Origin: Mauremys mutica
Taxonomy: Eukaryota > Chordata > Testudines > Geoemydidae
Assembly: GCF_020497125.1 (NCBI RefSeq)
Contig: NC_059075.1
Coordinates: 61,027,321-61,091,320 of the forward strand
DNA length: 64,000 bases
Reading direction: 5' to 3'
Shown piece after piece: positions 46,321-54,673 of the stretch. Each line of letters opens with the position of its first letter. Within the stretch, counting starts at the first letter, position 1. The translations under genes were made by a program, and so were the position numbers. The notes under the pieces are model-generated. The model searched no databases. It saw only the letters and a list, made by a program, of their open reading frames with translations, and had not been told where the DNA came from.

Positions 46321-49300
46321 AAGACTTGTCTGCAAAACTAACCTGTTCTCCAGTTTGTAGCCCTTCTGACTAAGCACCTAGACTTCGCTATGTCCGGCAA
46401 TTAATCATCCATTGCTGGGTTAGAGTCTTGCATGTGTGTGACCAGGCTGGAGAGCAAGGAGAGCTAAGTGACAGCTCCAGCCTCCTGCCCTCCACATTCC
46501 AATGTTCATTTCTTGCTTCCACTTTAATAAGACAATAGACTCTTGTCATCTCACAACCTCTGTTGGGAAATGCACAGGGCCAGAATGTAAACCCTGTATA
46601 CTGATGAGCAGCTACCTATACAAATTGTTACAATAGGATTCCTCATGTGAGCAACTGCTTATCATTGCAAGTAAGGGGCTCTCAATCTGGCCAACAATGA
46701 TCATCTGCTGTTATGAAACATCAGATGCGGAATCCCCCCAATAGTACTTTGTCTGCACAGAGAAGGAGCATGTTCTTGCTGCAGACCACAGCAAAACCTT
46801 GATTTCTTCAATCTCCTCCCAACTTGGGCCCACTGAGACTTTGCCAATTGTCAATCTGTACTTACCATGGAACTCAAAATATTGCCAATATGGCAAAATA
46901 TCTGCATATGGACAGAGAAATGCATGCTCACACTAGTCCGTCTCTTCTACTTTTTCTTTTCTTGGTGAGAAATGCAGCTCCCATTAAGAGATCCTTCCCA
47001 CATTTTGGGCCTGATCAGCACCTGTAGCTCCCATTGGAATTGCCAGTGCTCTGTACAGCTCAGGATTAGGAGAGTGGACTTTCCAATTACACTGCCATCT
47101 CCATTTTTCCAGATGTGAAGAACATGTTCAGTAGGATAGAATGGAGATATTTATCTCAGGGCTTAAAGCATACAGGGTAGGCCTAGAAGTCCTCAGATGG
47201 ATAGGTCTGCTGTACTGCAGGCCCTCAGCTTCTGTAAGCGTAAGAGGAGAACATCAATACAAGCACTCAGATTGCTGCAATAGGGTGAATTAGGCTTTCC
47301 AATCCCTGACTAATACTAGAATCTCCATTATGGGGGCAACACAAACCTGACAATTGTGAGAAGACTATTTCACTGAGGCCCCAATGCAGGCAGGTGTTGA
47401 GAAGATGATTTGCTCTCTCGGGGAGCACTGATGTTGCTTAAACCAGTGTCACTGCAAAGTCAATCTCTTCTACAGCCTGCTCAGTAGCAGAAATTCCTTC
47501 CATTTATACACAGCATACAGCAAAACATTAAAGCCCCTGCCTGCATATCCCTTGCTCACCTGCAACTATCTGAATGGGCACCACATCTAATTTTGCAAAC
47601 AGGTGACACAGGCCCCACCTTCTGAGGGTTGACCTCTGCCAGGTTGTCACTCCACGTCCTTAAAGTGGGGAAAAAGTCACTGTTTGTTTTGTGGAAGAAT
47701 GATGAACCACAATTCTCAATCCCAAATTCTTTGGGCAACTCTTTTGCTCACAGAACTCATCTGAGGGCCATGCACTCACCACCACACAGCTGTGAAGAAG
47801 GTGCCTGCTGGAGGTCTGAAGAATTTTGCATGGGCATTAAGGCAATGTTACATATTCTATGGCATTGTCACAATATGATTGTTTTTGTTGTTGTTTTTTT
47901 TTCCTAAACAAATCATTGAGAAAAATAAATGGTGTTTTGGACCAGGGTTTAAATTAAATCAGAATGCACCATGGCACCAGACAAGTCCCTGTAGTGGACA
48001 GAACCCTGGACAGAGATTTGAAAGATCAGGGTTCTATGCCTGACTTGGCTACTGGCCTGCTTGGTAACCTTAGTCAATTCATATCACTACTCTGTACTGC
48101 AGTTTTCCTGTCTGTAAAATGAGAATAATTAGGCTTACCACCTCTGTAAGGTGTTGTGAGATTTACTGATGAAAAAAGCTAGGTTTTCTTTAGTGGCTCT
48201 ACTAATATCACTAAAATTAGTGCTTTCTTTTAGATAAATGTCAAACTCATATGATTACATAGAAACTTTCTGAATTTGAAGTGATCTTCTATTTACATGA
48301 GGCTGTAGCTATAGAATGAAACACATTCATCTATGGCATAACCTCAGTAGTTCTAAGAGCAATCTGAAGAGCTCCCATTCATTTAAAAAATAGATTGTTA
48401 ATACCTCAGCTACTGAATGTTGCCAAATTGTAATCAACCAGTTTTAATAAGGTTAGAATTTATTCAGTAATTAAAGAGCATAAGTAAGCTTGATTAGATT
48501 TATTAATATAATTAGTTAATTAGACAGCATATAGAAAGAGAGAGACATCACCACAATCTGTGAAAACCCATTCCTGCAGGCTGAAGACAAGACAGTTTAG
48601 CTTGCACAATTTGTCTAATCCTAGTTTTGAATTTGGTTTACAAATTGACCTTCCTATTGCCAGTCCCATTTACAATTTCAGTCTTATTCCTTCCTCTTTT
48701 TCATATACAGACATTTGTTATTAACTTGTATCTTTTTGGTAAGTCAATCAAAATGTTGTTAACATAAGTATATGTATTTGTTTCTTAATACAATACATCA
48801 CTGAAAATATGTATTCCTAGCAGGCTAGCATTTTCTCTTCTTAGCATGACTACCAGAGCATCACGGGGAAATCTGGCCTATAGATCAACATGATAATTTC
48901 ATTGTCAGCATTTTTAATTATTTTACTTCTGATCAGTTTATCAGAATCATCCAGCTAATATGCTTATTCAAGGTGGCTGGATATCAGAGACACAGAGTAT
49001 GTAAATTGCTTTTAGATCATTGCAGGGTTGTTCCATCAGGGTGTGTTCCTGTGCTTGGTCTAGTTCAGTTTAAAATGTTGCAAACCCTGGCACTTCAAAC
49101 AATTCCCTTAGGACACTATTCCTATATAATTAATCCAATACTGACTACTCCTATCCCATTAATCTAACAATATCCTATCTTAATCTCAGTTGTGCTCTCT
49201 AGATGCTACTGTAATAACATTGATTATTATTTAATTTATCTGGCACTCTCTCATTCATTCCCCTATGCCCAGCACTTCCGCCAGCCTAGCCACTCCCTCC

Positions 49301-49351
49301 ACTATTACCCTCATCCTATTCCATTAAACCAGTACTGCTTCCATCCTAGCC
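46321..49351. other. Intergenic DNA with one MIR-like SINE
   Basis: About 48000-48180 reads as a MIR-like SINE (gacagaaccctggacagagatttgaaagatcagggttctatgcctgacttggctac … ctgcagttttcctgtctgtaaaatgagaataattaggct … tctgtaaggtgttgtgag). 48230-48960 is AT-rich. No gene was seen in this 3-kb stretch. Confidence 0.5.
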
Positions 49352-49364
49352 CTTCTCCCCCAGT

Positions 49365-51037
49365 AAAAACAACAAGGAGTCCGGTGGCACCTTAAAGACT
49401 AACAGATTTATTTGGGCATAAGCTTTTGTGGGTAAAAAATCTCACTTCTTCAGATGCATGGAGTGAAAGTTACAGATGCAGGCATTATTATACTGACACA
49501 TGAAGAGGAGGGAGTACCTCACAAGTGGAGAACCAGTGTTGACAGGGCCAATTAGATCAGGGTGGATGTAGTCCACTCCCAATAATAGATGAGGAGGTGT
49601 CAATTCCAGGAGAGGCAAAGCTGCTTTTGTAATGAGCCAGCCACTCCCAGTCCCTATGCAAGCCCAAATTAATGGTGTTAAATTTGCAAATGAATTTTAG
49701 TTCTGCTGTTTCTCTTTGAAGTCTGTTTCTGAAGTTTTTTTGTTCAAGAATAGTGACTTTTAAATCTGTTACAGAATGTCCAGGGAGGTCGAAGTGTTCA
49801 CCTACTGGCTTTTGTATGTTACCATTCCTGATGTCCGATTTGTGTCCATTTATTCTTTTACGTAGGGACTGTCCGGTTTGGCCAATGTACATGGCAGAGT
49901 GGCATTGCTGGCACATATAACATTAGTTGACGTGCAGGTGAATGAGCCCTTGATGGTGTAGCTGATGTGGTTGGGTCCTCCGATGGTGTTGCCAGGGTAG
50001 ATATGGGGACAGAGTAGGCAACAAGGTTTGCTAAAGGGATTGGTTCCTGGGTTGGTGTTTCTGTGGTGTGGTGTGTAGTTGCCAGTGAATATTTGCTTCA
50101 GGTTGGGGGATTGTCTATAAGCGAGGACTGGCCTGCCTCCCAAGGTCTGTGAGAGTGAGGGATTGTTTTCCAGGATAGGCTGTAGATTGTTGATAATGCA
50201 CTGGAGAAGTTTTAGCTGGGGGCTGTACGTGATGGCCAATGGTGTGCTGTTGTTTTCCTTGTTGGGCCTGTCCTGTAGTAGGTGATTTCTGGGTAACAGT
50301 CTCGCTCTGTCAATCTGTTTCCTCACATCCCCAGGTGGGTATTGTAGTTTTAAGAATGCTTGATAAAGATCTTGTAGGTGTTGTCTCTGTCTGAAGGATT
50401 GGAGCAAATTCAGTTGTATCTTAGGGCTTGGCTGTAGACAATGGATCGTGTGATGTGTCCTGTATGCAAGCTGGAGGCATGTAGGTAAGTATAGCGGTCA
50501 GTATAGGGTGGTGTTTGTGACCATCACTTATTTGCACTGTAAGGTCCAGGAAGTGGATCTCTTGTGTGGACTGGTCCAGGCTGAGGTTCTCTCCTCAGAC
50601 CCTACGCTACCAGCACTCCCAGCTATCTCCGCACAAGAGATCCACTTCCTGGAAACTACCTGGACAATCCCTGTATCAAACCTCATTGCCTACTCTGTCC
50701 CCATATCTACTCTAGCGACACCATCAGAGGACCCAGCCACACTATCAAGGGCTCATTCACCTGCACGTCTTCTAATGTTATATATGCCATCATGTACCAG
50801 CAGTGCCACTCTGCCATGTACATTGGCCCTGTCAACACTGGCTCTCCACTTGTGAGGTACTCCCGTCTCTTCATGTGTCATTATATAATGCCTGCATCTG
50901 TAACTTTCACTCCATGCATTTGAAGAAGTGAGGTTTTTAACCCACAAAAGCTTATGCCCAAATAATTCTGTCTTTAAAGTGCCACCGGACTCCTTGTTGT
51001 TTTTGTGGATACAGGCTAACACGGCTACTCCCTGATA
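49365..51037. mobile_element. Penelope-like element, inverted pair with 13-bp target duplication (copy 2)
   Basis: The minus arm (49365 to about 50583) and plus arm (about 50584-51037) carry the same element in opposite orientation with 3' ends outward. Flanks cttctcccccagt (49352-49364) and cttctctcccagt (51038-51050) are a 13-bp duplication with one mismatch, so both arms arrived in one event. The minus arm encodes the RT end, linker and GIY-YIG domain. The plus arm has the linker up to SAMYIG and then jumps to the 3' UTR, lacking 334 bp that the minus arm keeps (49553-49886). Penelope-like elements use a GIY-YIG nuclease for target-primed reverse transcription. Confidence 0.9.
49557..50407 (-). 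pseudogene. Penelope protein remnant: RT C-terminus, linker and GIY-YIG endonuclease
   Basis: Two overlapping minus-strand frames. 49850-50407 reads the post-RT linker (LARTLLQDRPNKENN-like start, then LGGRPVLAYRQSPNLKQIF and [30 protein letters not shown]). 49557-49916 reads [19 protein letters not shown], then [23 protein letters not shown] and QRETAELKFICKF, the GIY-YIG-type domain with its preceding Cys pairs. A one-frame shift near 49900 separates them. The catalytic RT core lies upstream of the break at 50583 and is absent, so this copy is inactive. Confidence 0.85.
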
Positions 51038-51166
51038 CTTCTCTCCCAGTCAGTTATTCATTTATCTTCCTGTAGCCCCAGTCAGAAACAGGGCTCCACT
51101 CTGCCAGAAGAGCTGTATAAAAAGACGGTTACTCACCTGTAGTAACTGGTGTTCTTCGAGATGTGT

Positions 51167-51334
51167 TGCTCCAATCCATTCCAGTTAGGTGTGCGCGCCG
51201 CGCGTGCACGGCTTCTCCGGAACTTTTTTCCCTAGCAACTCCGGCGGGCCGGCTGGCGCCCCCTGGAGTGGCGCCGCTATGGCGCTAAATATATACCCCA
51301 GCCGGCCCGTCCGCTCCTCAGTTCCTTCTTGCCG
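51167..51334. repeat. DIRS inverted terminal repeat, left (element 3' side)
   Basis: The reverse complement of 57045-57213, with few mismatches over about 168 bp: gttaggtgtgcgcgccgcgc, ggaacttttttccctagcaa, ggagtggcgccgctatggcg and ctaaatatataccccagccg are shared. The TATA-like aaatatata suggests the repeat carries promoter function, as in other DIRS elements (inference). Confidence 0.95.
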
Positions 51335-51365
51335 GCTACTCCGACAGTGGGGAAGGAGGGCGGGT

Positions 51366-51470
51366 CTGGAATGGATTGGAGCAACACATCTCGAAGAACA
51401 CCAGTTACTACAGGTGAGTAACCGTCTTTTCTTCTTCGAGTGATTGCTCCAATGCATTCCAGTTAGGTGA
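51366..51470. repeat. DIRS internal complementary region
   Basis: 51366-51430 (ctggaatggattggagc…ggtgagtaaccgtctttt) is the reverse complement of the left terminus 51120-51185. 51431-51470 (cttcttcgagtgattgctcc…cagttaggtga) is the reverse complement of the right terminus 57193-57231. The two parts abut, recording the joined ends of the circular intermediate. It sits just beyond the ORF3 stop, its usual place in DIRS-1-like elements. Confidence 0.95.
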
Positions 51471-51485
51471 TTCCCAAGCCTTACC

Positions 51486-54374
51486 TTAGGCGGTGGGGTC
51501 GGAGTGAGACGTGGCGGAGTGTAATACCGCAGAGCCGAAGGCTGCGTCGTCTCTAGACTGCTGCACCAACGCGTAATGGGAGGCGAAGGTGTGGACCGAA
51601 GACCAGGTAGCCACTCTGCAGATGTCCTGGATGGGGACATGGCTCAGGAAGGCGGCGGACGAGGCGTGCGCTCTCGTAGAATGAGCGGTGAGTCGGCATG
51701 GTGTCACGTGAGCCAGCTCGTAGCATGACCTGATGCATTGAGTCACCCAGGAGGAAATGCGCTGGGTAGAGACCGGCTCGCCTTTCATGCGATCAGCGAC
51801 TGCGATGAAGAGCTGGGTGGAACGCCGAAAGGACCTTGTCCGGTCAATGTAAAACGCCAGCGCCCTACGGACGTCGAGGGTGTGGAGCTGTTGTTCCCGG
51901 GGCGAAGCATGGGGCTTCGGGCAGAAGACCGGGAGAAAGATGTCCTGATTAAGGTGGAAGGCCGAGACCACCTTTGGTAGGAAGGCCGGGTGAGGACGAA
52001 GCTGCACCTTGTCCGCGTGAAAGACGGTGTAGGGGGGGCCCACTGTCAACGCTCGGAGCTCCGAGACTCTCCGTGCCGATGTTATGGCAACCAGGAAGGC
52101 CGTCTTATAGGAGAGGTAGAGGAGAGAACACGTGGCCATAGGCTCGAATGGTGGACACATGAGTCTGGCCAGGACGAGGTTCAAGTCCCAGGTCGGTGCC
52201 GGGCGGCGCACTGGCGGGTATAAGCGGTCGAGGCCCTTCAGGAAGCGGGAGACCATCGGATCGGAAAAGATGGTTCGACCCTCCACCGACGGACGAAAGG
52301 CGGACACCGAGGCGAGGTGGACTCTCAAGGAGGAAACCGCCAGACCCTGCTCCTTGAGGTACCAGAGGTAGTCTAGGATGGTAGCGACAGGTACCGCGAA
52401 AGGGTTGAGCCCCTGCTGGTCACACCAGAGCGCGAACCTCTTCCATTTCGCCATGTAGGTGGTGCGGGTGGAAGGCTTTCTACTTTCAAGCAGGACGCGC
52501 TGCACGGCCGCTGAACAGTCCCTCTCCGCGTGGGTCAACCACGCAGGTACCAGGCTGTAAGATGGAGGGATTGCAGGTTCGGATGTTGGAGTCTGCCGAA
52601 GTCCTGCGTGATGAGGTCCGGCCACAATGGGAGGGTGATGGGCTTCCGAACGGAGAGCTCGAGCAGCAGGGTGTACCAATGCTGCCGCGGCCAGGCTGGA
52701 GCCACGAGTATCATGGTGGCTCGATCCCTCCGAAGCTTCTGGAGCACTCTGTGCACGAGTGGAAACGGAGGGAAGGCATAGAGGAGGTGAGTCTGCCACG
52801 GATAGAGGAAGGCGTCTGACAGAGAGCCCGGCGAGTGCCCCCGGAACGAGCAGAACTGGAGACACTTCCTGTTCGCCTTGGAGGCGAAGAGGTCGACCCG
52901 GGGAAACCCCCACCTCTGGAAAATCGCGTATGCAACGTCGGGACGGAGGGACCACTCGTGGGAGAGAAACGACCTGCTGAGGTGGTCGGCCAGCGTGTTC
53001 TGCACTCCCGGAAGAAAGGACGCTTCCAGGTGAATGGAGTGGGTTACGCAGAAGTCCCACAGGAGGATCGCCTCCTTGCAGAGGGGGGACGAGCGGGCTC
53101 CGCCCTGCTTGTTCACGTAGAACATTGCCGCTGTGTTGTCCGTGAACACTGTCACACAGCGGCCTTGCAGGTTGGTCCGAAAGGTGTGACATGCAAAGCG
53201 GATCGCTCGGAGCTCGCAGACATTGATGTGGAGAGCGAGCTCCTGGGCCGACCAGCGGCCTTGAGTGTGAAGGCCACCCAGGTGAGCCCCCCAACCGAGT
53301 GCCGAGGCGTCCGTGGTCAGTGTCGCGGACGGACGAGGAAGGTGGAACGGCACTCCGGCGCAGACGATCTCCGGGTCGAGCCACCAACGGAGGGACTCGA
53401 GGGTCGGTCTGGTGACCGTGACCACCATGTCGATGTGGTCGCGATGCGGGCGGTACACCGACGCCAGCCACGACTGGAACGGACGGAGGTGGAGCCACGC
53501 GTACGTGGTGACATAAGTACACGATGCCATGTGACCCAGGAGGCGGAGGCACGACCGCACCGTCGTGGTCGGAAAGTTGACGAGCTCCCGGATGAGGGAG
53601 ACCATTGTCAGGTGTCGAGACCGCGGCAGGCAGGCGCGGCCCACAGAGGAGTCGAGAACCGCGCCAATGAACTCCACCCGCTGTGCCGGAAGCAAGGTAG
53701 ACTTCTCGGCATTGACAAGCAGCCCGAGATGTTGAAAGAGGGACAGGATTTCCGCTACCTGGCGCTGCACCAGCCCTTGTGACTGCCCACGAATCAGCCA
53801 GTCGTCCAGATAGGGGTAGATATGCATCTGACGACGACGGAGGGCCGCTGCTACCACTGCCATGCACTTTGTAAATACTCGCGGTGCCGTGGCAAGTCCG
53901 AAAGGTAACACGGCGAACTGGTAGTGGTCGTTGTTGACGAGAAAGCGAAGGTAACGCCGGTGAGGGGGATAAATTGCGACATGGAAGTAAGCGTCCTTCA
54001 TGTCGAGGGCGGCAAACCAGTCTCCCGGATCCAGAGAGGGAATGATGGTCCCCAGGGTGACCATGCGAAACTTGGGCTTGAGCAGGTATTTGTTCAGCTC
54101 TCGGAGGTCCAGGATAGGACGCAGCCCTCCTTTCGCCTTGGGGATGAGAAAATAACGGGAATAGAATCCCCTGCCCCGCCTGTCTGGAGGCACTGCCTCT
54201 ATGGCACCCACGCTCAGTAGAGTCTGTACCTCTTGTAAAAGGACTTGCTCGTGAGAGGGGTCCCTGAAGAGGGACAGGGAGGGTGGGTGGGAAGGAGGGG
54301 GCGAAACAAATTGTAGATGGTATCCCGACTGGACTGTCTGAAGAACCCAGTTGTCCGATGTTATTCGGGACCAC
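51486..54374 (-). CDS. DIRS ORF3: tyrosine recombinase (YR)
   Basis: The recombinase is thought to insert the circular DIRS DNA. The frame is open for 962 codons, but its first 612 overlap ORF2 in another phase and begin at a GTG, so the true start is unknown; the recognisable protein is the last 350 residues (52538 to 51486), beginning LTHAERDCSAAVQ. It has a core-binding region (STRTTYMAKWKRFALWC, then LDYLWYLKEQGLAVSSL) and the catalytic domain: box A arginine in TSARRVSELRAL (near 769 of the open frame), H-x-x-R in LTAHSTR (898/901), Trp in ATWSS, and nucleophile Tyr in TFASHY (944). All tetrad residues are present. Expression probably needs frameshifting, splicing or re-initiation after ORF2. 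Confidence 0.9.
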   Translation of the reverse strand: MVPNNIGQLGSSDSPVGIPSTICFAPSFPPTLPVPLQGPLSRASPFTRGTDSTERGCHRGSASRQAGQGILFPLFSHPQGERRAASYPGPPRAEQIPAQAQVSHGHPGDHHSLSGSGRLVCRPRHEGRLLPCRNLSPSPALPSLSRQQRPLPVRRVTFRTCHGTASIYKVHGSGSSGPPSSSDAYLPLSGRLADSWAVTRAGAAPGSGNPVPLSTSRAACQCREVYLASGTAGGVHWRGSRLLCGPRLPAAVSTPDNGLPHPGARQLSDHDGAVVPPPPGSHGIVYLCHHVRVAPPPSVPVVAGVGVPPASRPHRHGGHGHQTDPRVPPLVARPGDRLRRSAVPPSSSVRDTDHGRLGTRLGGSPGWPSHSRPLVGPGARSPHQCLRAPSDPLCMSHLSDQPARPLCDSVHGQHSGNVLREQAGRSPLVPPLQGGDPPVGLLRNPLHSPGSVLSSGSAEHAGRPPQQVVSLPRVVPPSRRCIRDFPEVGVSPGRPLRLQGEQEVSPVLLVPGALAGLSVRRLPLSVADSPPLCLPSVSTRAQSAPEASEGSSHHDTRGSSLAAAALVHPAARALRSEAHHPPIVAGPHHAGLRQTPTSEPAIPPSYSLVPAWLTHAERDCSAAVQRVLLESRKPSTRTTYMAKWKRFALWCDQQGLNPFAVPVATILDYLWYLKEQGLAVSSLRVHLASVSAFRPSVEGRTIFSDPMVSRFLKGLDRLYPPVRRPAPTWDLNLVLARLMCPPFEPMATCSLLYLSYKTAFLVAITSARRVSELRALTVGPPYTVFHADKVQLRPHPAFLPKVVSAFHLNQDIFLPVFCPKPHASPREQQLHTLDVRRALAFYIDRTRSFRRSTQLFIAVADRMKGEPVSTQRISSWVTQCIRSCYELAHVTPCRLTAHSTRAHASSAAFLSHVPIQDICRVATWSSVHTFASHYALVQQSRDDAAFGSAVLHSATSHSDPTA

Positions 54375-54673
54375 GCCGAAAGAAAATAGGAGAGGCGGTT
54401 GGAGAACAAACGGGGAGGATCCGAGGGGGAGAGTGATGGGCCGTCCTCGGGCGTCCCATCAAAAGGCCTGCTTGGACCCCTGAGGGCCCTTGGAAGAGGC
54501 CTGGGACTGGTTCCGACGGTTACCCGAAGGCCGTCTGTGATTCTGGCCAGGACGTCTGGGCGTATACGGTCGATAACGCTGCTGCTGGAAGGACCGAGGG
54601 GGCTGCTGCCGGAAAGACCTGCGTTGTGGAGCCGGCGTGTGCATGCCAAGGGTTCGTATGGCAATACGCCCAT
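52535..54673 (-). CDS. DIRS ORF2: reverse transcriptase, RNase H and methyltransferase-like domain
   Basis: A 712-residue protein that copies the element's RNA. RT: about residues 140-345, with ALDMKDAYF (motif A, D224), LPFGLATAP (256-264) and YPYLDDW (catalytic D290, D291). RNase H: about 449-568, with TTDAS (D455), CELRA (E487), TDNTAAM (D512) and ADHLSR (D563), all acidic residues kept. The last 130 residues hold VDLFAS, YAFPPFPLV and APAWPRQHW, matching the Dam-like methyltransferase-related region of DIRS pol proteins. There is no integrase or protease. The ATG at 54673 lies 215 nt inside ORF1 in another phase; how it is translated is unknown. No stop or shift is present. Confidence 0.95.
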   Translation of the reverse strand: MGVLPYEPLACTRRLHNAGLSGSSPLGPSSSSVIDRIRPDVLARITDGLRVTVGTSPRPLPRALRGPSRPFDGTPEDGPSLSPSDPPRLFSNRLSYFLSAWSRITSDNWVLQTVQSGYHLQFVSPPPSHPPSLSLFRDPSHEQVLLQEVQTLLSVGAIEAVPPDRRGRGFYSRYFLIPKAKGGLRPILDLRELNKYLLKPKFRMVTLGTIIPSLDPGDWFAALDMKDAYFHVAIYPPHRRYLRFLVNNDHYQFAVLPFGLATAPRVFTKCMAVVAAALRRRQMHIYPYLDDWLIRGQSQGLVQRQVAEILSLFQHLGLLVNAEKSTLLPAQRVEFIGAVLDSSVGRACLPRSRHLTMVSLIRELVNFPTTTVRSCLRLLGHMASCTYVTTYAWLHLRPFQSWLASVYRPHRDHIDMVVTVTRPTLESLRWWLDPEIVCAGVPFHLPRPSATLTTDASALGWGAHLGGLHTQGRWSAQELALHINVCELRAIRFACHTFRTNLQGRCVTVFTDNTAAMFYVNKQGGARSSPLCKEAILLWDFCVTHSIHLEASFLPGVQNTLADHLSRSFLSHEWSLRPDVAYAIFQRWGFPRVDLFASKANRKCLQFCSFRGHSPGSLSDAFLYPWQTHLLYAFPPFPLVHRVLQKLRRDRATMILVAPAWPRQHWYTLLLELSVRKPITLPLWPDLITQDFGRLQHPNLQSLHLTAWYLRG

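Noticed and set aside
52835..53782. 315-codon plus-strand open frame across the DIRS element
   Set aside because: It is the antisense shadow of the RT/RNase H frame; GC-rich coding sequence often leaves the opposite strand open, and no domain was seen.
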